Of a stretch of DNA of 31,909 nt, positions 22,229 to 30,741 are shown piece after piece. Source of the stretch: Actinomycetes bacterium (GTDB taxonomy: Bacteria > Actinomycetota > Acidimicrobiia > Acidimicrobiales > Microtrichaceae). The DNA lies in the NCBI GenBank assembly GCA_023434535.1, contig JAEYSR010000297.1:1-31909 (forward strand). Direction: 5' to 3'. Position numbers and translations under genes: made by a program. The stretch's first letter is position 1. Every line of letters begins with the position of its first letter. The notes under the pieces were generated by a model that was not told the DNA's origin, ran no database searches, and was given only the letters and a program-made list of their open reading frames with translations.

Positions 22229-23719
22229 TCAGAAGGGGAGCGCGGGGTGGCCGAGGATCCGGTGCGGGTCGCAGAGGTCGCGCAGCGAGGCGAGCAGCGC
22301 CTTGTCGGCCGCCGGCGTGACGGCCTCCCACCAGTCGGCGTTGTGGGGCCCGATGCCGTGCTCCGCCGAGTAGCTGCCGTCGTGGTCGCGGATCGCGGTG
22401 CCGAAGACCACCTCCCTGGCCGTCGCCCGCTCTTCCGCGCTGGGAGGCGAGTCGGGGAACACCAGGTTGCAGTGGGTCCCACCGTCGGCCCAGTGGCCGA
22501 AGTCGGCGACGATCGCCCGCGGGAGGGCGAGGCCGACCCTGGCGATCACGTCGTCGCGGAACGCCACGAGCTCCGACCGCGGGACCGAGACGTCGAATCC
22601 GACCACGGAGCCGGTGCGGGCCAGTCCCTCCGAGATCGAGTGGCGGAGGCGCCACGCGTCGTCGAACGGGACGAGCACCGCGTCGCCGACGCTGCCGTCG
22701 GCCAGCACGGCGGCGACCGCGTCGGTGAGCATCTCCTCGACGTGCGACGCCCCGGCCGCCTCGACGAGGACCGTGACCTCCGGGTCGATCCCATCCTCCG
22801 GCCACGGGGAGCGCACGCCGTCGACCGTCTCGACGGCCATGCCGATCGAGGTGGCCGACATCACCTCGTAGGCCGACAGCGAGGTCCCGAGCGACGCCTC
22901 CACCACCCGCAGGGCCCGAAGTGCGTCGGCGGGCTCGACCGGTGCCATCAGCGCGCACGCCCGCTCCCGGGGCCGCCGTGACAGCTGGATCGCCACCTTG
23001 GTCACGATCCCGAAGGCGCCCGCCGAGCCGATCAGGAACGAGGTCGCCCGGGGGCCGGTGTTGTCCTTGAGGAGTCGGGTCAGGTCGTCGAGAACGGTCG
23101 GGTCCGCCCGGGTCCCGTCGCCCGTGGCCTGGCTCAGCGACGGGTCGACGTCCGCGAGCACGGCCTCCAGGCCCAGCACCCGTCGGCGCACGTCGCCGTC
23201 GTGCAGCATCCTCGCCCCACCGGTGTTGGTGGCGACCATGCCCCCGAGGCACGGATCGGCCCCCAGGTCGATCGGCAGCTCGAGGTCGTGGGGGGCCAGC
23301 GCATCGTTCAGGGCCGACAGGCGGACACCGGCTCCGACGATCGCGACCCGGTCATCCGGGAAGACCTCGATCGGTTCGACCAGGCGCTCGGTGCTCAGCA
23401 CGACCAACGGCCGGTGGTCGGCACTCTCTCCGGTCGCACGCTCTCCGGTCGGGCGCGCCCCCGTCGGGACCGCGGGTGGGACCGACGCTCCCACGAGACC
23501 GCTGTTCGCCCCCTGGGGCAGCAGGCGGACGCCGTGGAGCACCGCCCACCGCACGACGGTGCGGACCTCGTCGGTGTCGGCCGGTCGGACGACGGCGGCA
23601 GCGGGACCACCGGTGCCGCGGGCCGGCGTCTCGTAGCGGGTGAGGTCGCCCTCGCCCGGCCGCACGACGGCGGCGGGACCGAGCGACGTCTCCAGTTCGT
23701 CGAGCCAGCCGTCGAGCAC
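22229..23719 (-). CDS. FAD-linked 2-hydroxyacid oxidase/dehydrogenase (GlcD-like)
   Basis: A 496-aa flavoenzyme of the vanillyl-alcohol-oxidase fold. The FAD-binding half shows PQGANSGLVGAS (69-80) and GADPCLGGMVATNTGGAR (153-170). The oxidase C-terminal half carries GHWADGGTHCNLVFP, the region equivalent to the substrate/metal histidines of D-lactate and D-2-hydroxyglutarate dehydrogenases, and EHGIGPHN near the end. The likely reaction is oxidation of a D-2-hydroxyacid to a 2-oxoacid; the substrate is unknown. Residues 86-103 are a Thr/Gly/Arg repeat insert. I choose GTG 23719 because an upstream in-frame extension has no domain similarity and a CAGACT box lies 6 nt ahead. It is divergent from the DapB-like gene with 79 bp between starts. 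Confidence 0.87.
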   Translation of the reverse strand: MLDGWLDELETSLGPAAVVRPGEGDLTRYETPARGTGGPAAAVVRPADTDEVRTVVRWAVLHGVRLLPQGANSGLVGASVPPAVPTGARPTGERATGESADHRPLVVLSTERLVEPIEVFPDDRVAIVGAGVRLSALNDALAPHDLELPIDLGADPCLGGMVATNTGGARMLHDGDVRRRVLGLEAVLADVDPSLSQATGDGTRADPTVLDDLTRLLKDNTGPRATSFLIGSAGAFGIVTKVAIQLSRRPRERACALMAPVEPADALRALRVVEASLGTSLSAYEVMSATSIGMAVETVDGVRSPWPEDGIDPEVTVLVEAAGASHVEEMLTDAVAAVLADGSVGDAVLVPFDDAWRLRHSISEGLARTGSVVGFDVSVPRSELVAFRDDVIARVGLALPRAIVADFGHWADGGTHCNLVFPDSPPSAEERATAREVVFGTAIRDHDGSYSAEHGIGPHNADWWEAVTPAADKALLASLRDLCDPHRILGHPALPF

Positions 23720-23725
23720 CGGACA

Positions 23726-23731
23726 AGTCTG
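23726..23731 (-). promoter_or_regulatory. Candidate -10 box of the FAD oxidase gene (leaderless)
   Basis: Minus-strand CAGACT ends 6 nt before the GTG at 23719; no Shine-Dalgarno sequence. Confidence 0.4.
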
Positions 23732-23798
23732 CCCCCGCCGCGGCGCTACGTTGCGGGGCACGTCGCGGGGGAGCGGCGTCGACGGAACGGGGACGGTC

Positions 23799-24908
23799 AT
23801 GAGGGTGGCGGTGTGGGGGACGGGCAACGTCGGGCGGCCGGCGGTGCGAGCCGTGGTCGCGAACCCGGCGCTGGAGCTGGCCGCGGTGATCGTGTCGGAT
23901 CCCCGCAAGGTCGGCCGGGACGCCGCCGAGCTGTGCAACCTCGGTGAGCCGACCGGGGTGGTCGCCACCTCCGACTGGCGCGCCGTCCTCGACGGCGACG
24001 CCGCTGCGGTACCCGGCGGCCCGGTCGACGCCGTGGTCTACACCGCCACCGGCGACACCCGGCCCGACGCTGCGCTCGCGGACGTCGTGGCGTGCCTCGA
24101 GGCCGGCGTCGACGTGGCCTCGACGTCGATCTACCCGCTGATCCACCCGGGCACGACGCCGGACGAGATGCGCGACCGGATCGAGCAGGCCTGTGCGTCG
24201 GGCGGATCGAGGTGCTGGGTGTCGGGCATCGATCCCGGGTTCCTGACGGACCTGGTGGCCCCGGTGATCATCGGCACCTGTGTGTCGGTCGATCGCGTGA
24301 CCGTCCGGGAGACGTTCAACTACGCCACCTACCACGCACCCCACGCGGTCAAGGAGCTGGTCGGCTTCGGCGGATCGATGGACGACCTCCCGCCGATGCT
24401 GTGGCCGACCGTGCCGACGATGGTGTGGGGTGGGGTCCTCCGGCTTCTGGCAGAGGCGCTCGGCGTCGAGCTGGACGACATCGTCGAGGAGATCGAGAGG
24501 CGTCCGCTGGAGCAGGACCTGGAGCTGCCGATCGGGCACTTCGCCGCCGGGACGCTCGGCGCCTTCCGGCTGCGCCTGTCGGGCATGGTCGGGGGCGAGG
24601 AGCGCATCGTGGTCGAGCACGTCACCCGGATCGACGACGGGTGCGCTCCCGACTGGCCGTACGCCCCCGAGCGATCGATGGGGTGCCACCAGGTGATCGT
24701 GGAGGGCGACCCCGACGTGACCCTCAGCATCGAGGCAGAGGACACGGCGGACCCGGCGACGCTCGGGGACCACAACGTCGGCGGCATCGCGCTGTCGGCC
24801 GGCCGGCTGGTCCACGCGCTGCCGGAGCTGCACCGGGCCCCGGTCGGCATCGTGACAGCGCTCGACCTTCCGCTGGTCCCCGTCCGCGGCCTGCTCCGCA
24901 CCACCTGA
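23799..24908 (+). CDS. DapB-like NAD(P)-dependent oxidoreductase
   Basis: A 369-aa Rossmann protein beginning MRVAVWGTGNVGRPA, with the dinucleotide motif GTGNVG at 7-12. It resembles the actinobacterial dihydrodipicolinate-reductase-like / 2,4-diaminopentanoate-dehydrogenase group, not true DapB: it is about 100 residues longer and lacks the DapB catalytic HH motif. DAVVYTATGDTRPDAALADV and STSIYPLIHPGT are in the expected nucleotide and substrate regions. True substrate unknown; amine or imine reduction is plausible from the family. The ATG at 23799 follows only a weak A/G-rich stretch (GGGGACGG). The stop lies in a duplicated CCTGACCCGC (24905-24914 and 24919-24928). Confidence 0.78.
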   Translation: MRVAVWGTGNVGRPAVRAVVANPALELAAVIVSDPRKVGRDAAELCNLGEPTGVVATSDWRAVLDGDAAAVPGGPVDAVVYTATGDTRPDAALADVVACLEAGVDVASTSIYPLIHPGTTPDEMRDRIEQACASGGSRCWVSGIDPGFLTDLVAPVIIGTCVSVDRVTVRETFNYATYHAPHAVKELVGFGGSMDDLPPMLWPTVPTMVWGGVLRLLAEALGVELDDIVEEIERRPLEQDLELPIGHFAAGTLGAFRLRLSGMVGGEERIVVEHVTRIDDGCAPDWPYAPERSMGCHQVIVEGDPDVTLSIEAEDTADPATLGDHNVGGIALSAGRLVHALPELHRAPVGIVTALDLPLVPVRGLLRTT

Positions 24909-24940
24909 CCCGCACCGCCTGACCCGCCCGAACCCACCGG

Positions 24941-24990
24941 TTCTGTTCTGCAGAACCGACCGGAACCCACCGCTTCTGCAGAACAGAACG
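24941..24990. repeat. 16-bp inverted repeat with two TTCTGCAGAA palindromes upstream of the sulfatase
   Basis: GTTCTGTTCTGCAGAA (24941-24956) and its exact reverse complement (24975-24990) are 18 nt apart. Each arm contains the perfect 10-bp palindrome TTCTGCAGAA (24947-24956 and 24975-24984) plus a TTCTG half-copy. The direct repeat GAACCCACCG occurs at 24931-24940 and 24964-24973. It can fold as a 16-bp stem (terminator for the DapB-like gene) or be a pair of operator sites for the sulfatase at 25036. Confidence 0.7.
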
Positions 24991-25035
24991 GCTGGGACCG
25001 CAGCCCGACGACCGACCGCAGCACGAGGAGCACAC

Positions 25036-27372
25036 ATGACCGACACGACCGATCCGCTGGCCCCGTACGCCGGCCACGGCGGCACCGTGGGACGGGTGTT
25101 CGCCACCTCGGAACCGTGGTGGCCCGAACGCCGTCGTCCAGCGGAGGGCGCGCCGAACATCGTCGTGGTGCTGTGCGACGACCTCGGCTACTCGGACCTC
25201 GGCTGCTACGGGTCGGAGATCCCCACGCCGAACATCGATCGCATCGCGTCCGAGGGCCTGCGCTACACCGACTACCACTCGGCGCCGATGTGCTCGCCGA
25301 CCAGGGCGTCGCTCATGACGGGACTGGAGCCGCACCGGGCCGGCGTCGGCCACGTGGCCCACTCCGACCCCGGCTTCCCCGGCTACGCGATGGAGCTGAC
25401 GCCGTTCGCGCCCACGCTGCCGGAGATGCTGCGCGACGCCGGCTACCAGACGCTCATGGTCGGCAAGTGGCACCTGACCAAGGACAGCGAGGTCAACGAC
25501 GCCGGCGACCGCTCGTCGTGGCCGCTGCAGAAGGGCTTCGACCGCTTCTACGGGTTCCTCGACGCCTTCACCAACTTCCATCACCCGCACCGGCTGATCG
25601 AGGACAACCACGCGGTCCGCACCGACGAGTACCCCGAGGGCTACTTCGTCACCGACGACTTCACCGACCGAGCCATCTCGATGGTGCGCGAGACCAAGGC
25701 GTCGGACCCGTCCAAGCCGTTCTTCCTCTACTTCTCGCAGGCCGCGGTGCACGCCCCGCTGCAGGCCAAGGAGGTGGACATCGAGCGCCACGCCGACGTC
25801 TACCGCGCCGGGTGGGACGCCGTGCGCCAGGCCCGCTACGACCGCCAGGTGGAGCTCGGCGTGATCCCGGAGGGCGCCGAGCTGGCACCGCGCAACAGCG
25901 AGCCGGGCGACGAGGTCCCGGCGTGGGACGACCTCGACGCCGAGCACCAGCTGCTGTTCGCCCGTTACATGGCCGTCTACGCCGGCCTCGTCGACAACCT
26001 GGACCAGAACATCGGACGTCTGCGCGAGGCGCTCGAGGAGATGGGGGAGTGGGACAACACGCTCTTCATCTTCACGTCCGACAACGGCGGATCCCGTGAG
26101 GGACAGGACCAGGGCACGTCGGCCTACTTCCGCACGCTGCACTTCGAGCGCAAGGGAACCCACGAGCCGTTCGAGGAGGACTTCGCCCACCTCGACGACA
26201 TGGGCGGTCCGACCACGCTGCCGCACTACCCCCGGGGGTGGGCGATGGTGTCCAACACCCCGTTCCGCCTTTACAAGATCAACGCCCACCGAGGCGGGCA
26301 CTCGGTGCCGTTCGTCGTGTCCTGGCCCCGGGCGATGGCGGAGGCCGGCCGGAGCGGCGGCGAGCTGCGCGACCAGTTCGTCCACGTCACCGATCTGCTG
26401 CCGAGCTTCCTCGAGCTCGCCGGCGTCGAGCGCCCCGACGAGTGGCGGGGCAATCCGGTGCTCCCGCTCGCGGGCGAGCCGGTGCTCGGACCGACGATCA
26501 CCGACCCGTCGGCCCCGGGTCGGTCCCGTGACGTGGTGGTGGAGAACGAGAGCCATCGCGGATACCGCCGCGACGGATGGGAGGTCGTCACCCGACACCC
26601 GCTCCGCACGCCGTTCTCCGAGGACCACTGGGAGCTCTACGACATGGCGTCGGATCCGACGCAGCTGCACGACCTGTCCGACGTCGAGCCCGAGCTCCGT
26701 GACGAGCTGGTCGCAGCCTGGGACGCCGCGGCCTGGGAGAACCAGATCTTCCCGATGGACGAGGGCACCGGCTACCGCTTCCTGCTGCGTCCGCCGTGGG
26801 TCGAGCGCTACGACGAGCCGGTCGTCCTGCGGGCCGGCACCCCGACCCTCGACCGGTGGCGGAGCCAGCGCCTGATCCTGTGGCGCGACGTGACAATCAC
26901 TGCGGACGTGACGCTGTCGGAGGGCGACGCCGGGATCCTGTTCGCGCACGGCGACCAGGGCGGTGGCTACTCGCTCTACGTCGACGACACCGGGGAGCTG
27001 GTCGCGGCGCACAACGGCTACGGCATCGAGCGGGAGGTCCGCGGTCCCGTCGTCGGTCCGGGGCGTCACCAGCTGGAGCTGCGCATCACCTGCCCGGGCG
27101 ACGACGTGTGGGACCTGGCGATCGCCGTCGACGGCGAGGAGGTCGCAGCCGACGGCGGGTTCCGCCTGCTGATGGCGATGGCGCCGTTCGAGGGCATCGA
27201 CGTCGGTCTGGACCGGCGGTCGCCGGTGTGCTGGAAGGTGTACGAGCGCCACGGCTCGTTCCCGTTCAGCGGCACGATCCACGCCGTCAGCTACGAGCCG
27301 GGTGCGGCCGCACCCGACAGCCCGACCAACTTCCTGGAGCTCCTGCGCGACTGGGGTCGCTCGATGGAGTGA
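25036..27372 (+). CDS. Arylsulfatase (type I, formylglycine-dependent)
   Basis: A 778-aa sulfate-ester hydrolase close in size and plan to the mycobacterial AtsA/AtsD group. Metal residues Asp48-Asp49 lie in VVLCDDLGYSDLGCYG. The sulfatase signature CSPTRASLMTG starts at Cys86, the residue converted to formylglycine; Arg90, Lys144 and His146 (GKWH), His239 (AAVHAPL) and Asp349-Asn350 (SDNGG) complete the active site. Residues about 600-778 form an extra beta-rich domain. No signal peptide is present, so the enzyme is probably cytoplasmic. No formylglycine-generating enzyme is in the window, so maturation must come from elsewhere. The ATG has a good GAGGAG Shine-Dalgarno 5 nt away. Inverted repeats lie on both sides. 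Confidence 0.94.
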   Translation: MTDTTDPLAPYAGHGGTVGRVFATSEPWWPERRRPAEGAPNIVVVLCDDLGYSDLGCYGSEIPTPNIDRIASEGLRYTDYHSAPMCSPTRASLMTGLEPHRAGVGHVAHSDPGFPGYAMELTPFAPTLPEMLRDAGYQTLMVGKWHLTKDSEVNDAGDRSSWPLQKGFDRFYGFLDAFTNFHHPHRLIEDNHAVRTDEYPEGYFVTDDFTDRAISMVRETKASDPSKPFFLYFSQAAVHAPLQAKEVDIERHADVYRAGWDAVRQARYDRQVELGVIPEGAELAPRNSEPGDEVPAWDDLDAEHQLLFARYMAVYAGLVDNLDQNIGRLREALEEMGEWDNTLFIFTSDNGGSREGQDQGTSAYFRTLHFERKGTHEPFEEDFAHLDDMGGPTTLPHYPRGWAMVSNTPFRLYKINAHRGGHSVPFVVSWPRAMAEAGRSGGELRDQFVHVTDLLPSFLELAGVERPDEWRGNPVLPLAGEPVLGPTITDPSAPGRSRDVVVENESHRGYRRDGWEVVTRHPLRTPFSEDHWELYDMASDPTQLHDLSDVEPELRDELVAAWDAAAWENQIFPMDEGTGYRFLLRPPWVERYDEPVVLRAGTPTLDRWRSQRLILWRDVTITADVTLSEGDAGILFAHGDQGGGYSLYVDDTGELVAAHNGYGIEREVRGPVVGPGRHQLELRITCPGDDVWDLAIAVDGEEVAADGGFRLLMAMAPFEGIDVGLDRRSPVCWKVYERHGSFPFSGTIHAVSYEPGAAAPDSPTNFLELLRDWGRSME

Positions 27373-27403
27373 CGTCCCCCGATCCGGCGTGTTCCCCTCC
27401 CGG

Positions 27404-27453
27404 GCTCTGCTCCCGTGCGGTGACCCGATCGGGTCACCACACGGGAACAGAGC
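27404..27453. repeat. 50-nt near-perfect palindrome between the sulfatase and the flavoenzyme gene
   Basis: Two 25-nt arms meet at 27428/27429 with no loop. Only two positions per arm are unpaired (27410/27447 and 27418/27439, both C against A). The central 20 nt (27419-27438) are a perfect palindrome with GGTGACCCGA as half. It lies 31 nt after the sulfatase stop and 15 nt before the -10 box of the next gene, so it could be a terminator, an operator for that gene, or a member of a dispersed palindromic repeat family. Confidence 0.8.
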
Positions 27454-27468
27454 GGGCGAGGGCGGTTC

Positions 27469-27474
27469 TAGGGT
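27469..27474 (+). promoter_or_regulatory. Candidate -10 box (leaderless)
   Basis: TAGGGT lies 7 nt before the ATG at 27482. The -35 region falls inside the right arm of the 50-nt palindrome. Confidence 0.45.
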
Positions 27475-27481
27475 CGGTGGG

Positions 27482-28609
27482 ATGAGCGTGACCGACGTCG
27501 ACGTCGTGGTCGTGGGTGCCGGAGCCATGGGGTCGACCTCCGCATGGCGTCTGGCGGAGTCGGGTCGCAGCGTGGCGCTGCTCGAGCAGTTCGGGCCGGG
27601 TCACGACCGCGGTTCGTCGCACGGGGCGACCCGCATCTTCCGCATCGCCTACCGGGACCGCCGCTACGTGCACCTGGCACTGCGGTCGGTCCCGCTCTGG
27701 CGGCAGATGGAGGACGCGTCCGGCGAGGTGCTGCTCGAGCAGACAGGCCAGCTCGACCACGGCCACCCGGTCGCGATCGAGGAGATCGCCGCCCACCTGG
27801 AGGGCACGACGCACTCGGCCCAGGTGCTCCGGCCGGGCCAGGCGGCCGAGCGGTGGCCGGGCATGCGGTTCGACCAGGCCGTGGTCTTCAGCCCCGAGGG
27901 TGGACGTTGCTGGGCCGACAGGACCGTCGCAGCGGCGCAACGCCTGGCCGGGCAGGCGGGTGCCGAGGTCCGGTTCCACACGCCTGTCGAGCGGATCGAG
28001 GTGGTCGGTGGAGGCGGGGCGATCGTGCACACGGCGGACGGGTCGTGGCGTGCTCCGGTCGTGGTCGTCGCTGCGGGAGCGTGGGTCGCGCCCCTTCTGT
28101 CGGGCATCGACGGGGACGAGGTGCCGGTGCCGGAGGTGCTGGTGGAGTCCGACCAGCCGTCCCACTTCCGGCCGCTCGACCCCGACGCCACGTGGCCCAG
28201 CTTCCTGCACCACGCAGAGGTCGACGGCGAACCCGACGCGCCTCTGTCCTTCGATGCCTACGGCCTGTTGACGCCGGGGGAGGGCGTGAAGGTCGGCGGA
28301 CACGGAACGGTCGTCGCCGACGACGCGGACCGCAGGCTCGGCATCTCTGCGGAGCGGACCGAGGCGCTGGTCCGCTACGTCGAGCGGTGGCTCCCGGGCG
28401 TCGATCCCACGCCGGTCACCACGACCTCGTGCCTGTTCACCACGACGCCCGACGAGCACTTCGTGCTGGACCGGCACGGGCCGATCGTCGTGTGCTCACC
28501 GTGCTCGGGTCACGGCTTCAAGTTCGTGCCGGCCATCGCGGACGAGGTCGTCCGCCTGGTCCTCGGCGACCCGCAGTCCGAGCCGGCCTGGCGACTCCGA
28601 CCGGCCTGA
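27482..28609 (+). CDS. FAD-dependent amine oxidase, sarcosine oxidase / N-methyltryptophan oxidase family
   Basis: A 375-aa flavoenzyme that should oxidise a secondary or N-methylated amino acid. VVVVGAGAMGSTSAWRL (8-24) is the Rossmann GxGxxG motif, RGSSHGATRIFRIAY (43-57) is the FAD-binding loop of monomeric sarcosine oxidase, and Cys317 in TSCLFTTTPDEHFVLD matches the cysteine that binds FAD covalently in that family. CSGHGFKFVPAIADEV near the C-terminus is also characteristic. The exact substrate (sarcosine, N-methyltryptophan, pipecolate or other) cannot be fixed. It is probably read from its own promoter (TAGGGT box 7 nt before the ATG), separated from the sulfatase by the palindrome. 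Confidence 0.9.
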   Translation: MSVTDVDVVVVGAGAMGSTSAWRLAESGRSVALLEQFGPGHDRGSSHGATRIFRIAYRDRRYVHLALRSVPLWRQMEDASGEVLLEQTGQLDHGHPVAIEEIAAHLEGTTHSAQVLRPGQAAERWPGMRFDQAVVFSPEGGRCWADRTVAAAQRLAGQAGAEVRFHTPVERIEVVGGGGAIVHTADGSWRAPVVVVAAGAWVAPLLSGIDGDEVPVPEVLVESDQPSHFRPLDPDATWPSFLHHAEVDGEPDAPLSFDAYGLLTPGEGVKVGGHGTVVADDADRRLGISAERTEALVRYVERWLPGVDPTPVTTTSCLFTTTPDEHFVLDRHGPIVVCSPCSGHGFKFVPAIADEVVRLVLGDPQSEPAWRLRPA

Positions 28610-28616
28610 ACTTCTG

Positions 28617-28634
28617 GGTGTGCCGCCCCACACC
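28617..28634 (+). terminator. Small hairpin after the flavoenzyme gene
   Basis: GGTGTG (28617-28622) pairs with CACACC (28629-28634) with a 6-nt loop, 8 nt after the stop. No T-run; weak. The rest of 28635-28750 shows no other convincing signal. Confidence 0.35.
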
Positions 28635-28756
28635 GACACGCCGGAGTCGGAGAGGAGGAGTCCTCGTGTCAAGGACGGGACCACGACGCGCTCACGGCCA
28701 GCGCGAGGCAAGGCGCCCAACGGCATGTAGCGACCGATCTGCGTCCGCCCTATGGG

Positions 28757-28762
28757 TACCGT
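28757..28762 (+). promoter_or_regulatory. Candidate -10 box of the lipoprotein gene (leaderless)
   Basis: TACCGT lies 8 nt before the ATG at 28771. Confidence 0.4.
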
Positions 28763-28770
28763 TCATCGGG

Positions 28771-29928
28771 ATGGGCGGCGCACACGCCAGGAGGCTCGCC
28801 CGCGTGTGGGCGGTGGCGGCCTGTTGCGTCGCGGGCACCGCCGTGGTCGCTTGCGGCACCGACGACGCGTCACACTCAGGGCCCACCACGACCGCAACGG
28901 CCGGACGAACGTTCTTCGGCGCTGACGGCTACCCGAACTGGGCTGCGACTGAATCCTGGCTGGTTGGCTTCAGCGGCAGCGACACCGACCGCCCTGACGT
29001 CGTCCCACGCTACGCGGCGCGACCCATCGCCGGCGGACCGGCCACCGAGCTCCATCCCCCTGAGGGGCACGGCCGGTTCGAGCCCACCGCAGTGATCGGC
29101 AACCGCGACACCGCGGTCGTGCTTGGGATCCTGTGCGGCCCCGGCTCCGCCGACGGCGGATGTCCGCCAGGTCCGATGACCGGCTTCCTCCTCGATCCAC
29201 TGGCGCAGACGTGGGCGCCGCTCGAGCTACCTGAAGGTGCGGCGGCCACGCCGACCTTTGGCGTCGACGGAGTGCAGCCCACGGAGGATGGATGGCTCGT
29301 GGTCGCGCGCAACCTTGACGGCACCACCAACTCGCTCTTCCACGTGTCCGACGATGCGGTCCGCTTGGTGTCCACCAGCATCCCGACCGGGCGCGGCATC
29401 TGTGTGATGGGCGCCCACGCCTACGTGCTGTCGGCCGCGCCGCAAGGCAGTGACGCCATGGGTGAGGGGACGCTGCGCCTGACGCGCACTGCTCTGAACG
29501 CACCCTCTGCGCCAACCGAACCGGTCGAGCTTCCGCCGGTGTCGGCCGCAGTCGGCGGGATCGCTGTCCAGATGGCCTGCGACGACGCCCGTGTCTACGT
29601 CACGAGCGCCCAGCCCGTTCCTGGCAACCCGATGCCGGCGGTCCACGCGTACGACGGAGAAGCGTGGTCACCACAAGCCGATCTCGTTCCGAGCGGAGCC
29701 ACCATCGCCGTCGACACGTTGTCGTCACCAGACGGGGCCGCCATCGTCTGGTCCACTACCAGTGGCGACGACGGTTTCGTTGCCTTGACCAACCCCAACG
29801 GTCCACACCGGATCGTCGAGGCACCTGGCGGCGAAGGGCAATGGCAGGACCACACAGGCACAATCGTGTTCACGCCCTCCGACTTCGGCCGCGGTTCGCA
29901 GCCGCTGCCATCGATCGACGCCTCGTGA
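28771..29928 (+). CDS. Putative lipoprotein with beta-propeller-like repeats (copy 1)
   Basis: A 385-aa exported protein. A basic N-terminus and hydrophobic core lead to the clean lipobox VVAC with Cys28, so it is probably anchored to the outer face of the membrane. A Thr-rich linker follows. The rest is beta-rich, with repeated short strands ending in Trp/Asp/Gly turns (DGWLVVARNLDGTTN, AVHAYDGEAWSP, HRIVEAPGGEGQWQD), suggesting a propeller. Cysteines at CGPGSADGGC could form a disulfide. No enzymatic motif is recognised. It shares the lipoprotein plan and several local patterns with the gene at 30838-31899. The codon third positions are less GC-rich than in genes before 28600. Function unknown. 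Confidence 0.7.
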   Translation: MGGAHARRLARVWAVAACCVAGTAVVACGTDDASHSGPTTTATAGRTFFGADGYPNWAATESWLVGFSGSDTDRPDVVPRYAARPIAGGPATELHPPEGHGRFEPTAVIGNRDTAVVLGILCGPGSADGGCPPGPMTGFLLDPLAQTWAPLELPEGAAATPTFGVDGVQPTEDGWLVVARNLDGTTNSLFHVSDDAVRLVSTSIPTGRGICVMGAHAYVLSAAPQGSDAMGEGTLRLTRTALNAPSAPTEPVELPPVSAAVGGIAVQMACDDARVYVTSAQPVPGNPMPAVHAYDGEAWSPQADLVPSGATIAVDTLSSPDGAAIVWSTTSGDDGFVALTNPNGPHRIVEAPGGEGQWQDHTGTIVFTPSDFGRGSQPLPSIDAS

Positions 29929-29973
29929 ACTGGGAGGCGGGAGGTAATGCCGGCACTACGCGCCGGGTCCGTT

Positions 29974-30201
29974 TCACGACAGAAGTGCGTCGAGACCGGT
30001 TGCGCTCGCGATCTCTCGGTCGATCTCGACCAACGCCGCGAGCCGTTCATCCGTCTCATCCCGGCGTTGCCGTCGGCTTGTCGGCGACAGACCACCCGGG
30101 CTGCGGTGCTCGTCTTCGTAGTACTGGGTGTCCAACGCCGTCTGCACGACCTGCCACTGCTCGGCCGTCAGTGCGACCGGAATCGGGTCAGAGGTCGGCA
30201 T
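29974..30201 (-). CDS. Small uncharacterised protein
   Basis: A 75-aa, mostly helical, charged protein: LTAEQWQVVQTALDTQYYEDE, a Ser/Arg-rich turn, then RDETDERLAALVEIDREIASATG. No domain is recognised. Size and composition would fit an antitoxin-like or regulatory protein, but no partner toxin is visible, so this is not claimed. The ATG has no strong Shine-Dalgarno. It lies 51 bp after the PH-domain gene on the same strand and may be cotranscribed. The sense of the frame is moderately supported by the lack of a better frame here. Confidence 0.45.
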   Translation of the reverse strand: MPTSDPIPVALTAEQWQVVQTALDTQYYEDEHRSPGGLSPTSRRQRRDETDERLAALVEIDREIASATGLDALLS

Positions 30202-30252
30202 GGGCTCGACCGTACCGTGGGCTGCCCACTGCTCCCGATGCAGTGCCGGCTT

Positions 30253-30735
30253 CTACCTGGTGCGTCGGCGGCCACGACGAACCTCCTCAAGTTGTTCAAG
30301 TTGCGGGAACCGGATCGGCTTGGAACTGATGCCGAGTGGCCGACCAGGCGGCTCGATCCCCTGAATCCACAGCACCTCCCCGCTACGAAGCGTCACCCCT
30401 GGCCGTTCGAGCTGTTCGCTGAACCGGCTGCGACGCGACTTGAGGCCGAACGATACGACGTCGTTCCAGTCGATATGCCGTGAGCCGACTATCCGTCTGA
30501 TCGTCAGGCCGTCATCGTCGACGATCACCCCCGTGCGTGCGTAGAGGCAGCCAGCGATGCCGCTGCCAAGCAAGAAGGCTCCGCAAAGGATGCCGGCGAC
30601 CGGTTCGCCGTCCCGTGAGGCTGCGACGACCACGACTGCCGCCATGCCGATGCACGCGAGTCCGAAGGTCAGCAGGACTGCAGCCCTCGGCCCGTTCCGG
30701 ACCAGCCGCCGCTTCCGGTTCTGGATCCCGCTCAC
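30253..30735 (-). CDS. PH-domain membrane protein (bacterial PH/YdbS-like)
   Basis: A 160-aa protein with a basic N-terminus, two membrane helices (about 18-39 and 46-65), then a domain with the bacterial PH pattern: VIVDDDGLTIRRIVGSRHIDWNDV (70-93), then a strand pair around GVTLRSGEVLWIQG, ending in a basic tail. Such proteins are membrane-associated and of unknown biochemical role. The GTG at 30735 follows a CACACT box by 6 nt, the same arrangement as dusB. It is probably the first gene of a two-gene unit with the small protein at 29974. Confidence 0.65.
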   Translation of the reverse strand: MSGIQNRKRRLVRNGPRAAVLLTFGLACIGMAAVVVVAASRDGEPVAGILCGAFLLGSGIAGCLYARTGVIVDDDGLTIRRIVGSRHIDWNDVVSFGLKSRRSRFSEQLERPGVTLRSGEVLWIQGIEPPGRPLGISSKPIRFPQLEQLEEVRRGRRRTR

Positions 30736-30741
30736 GGGAGC

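Noticed and set aside
24724..27528. A 934-codon minus-strand frame opposite the sulfatase
   Set aside because: Antisense shadow of a well-supported sulfatase; no recognisable domain.
29974..30201. Small protein as a toxin-antitoxin component
   Set aside because: No recognisable partner or DNA-binding motif; the next gene is a PH-domain membrane protein.
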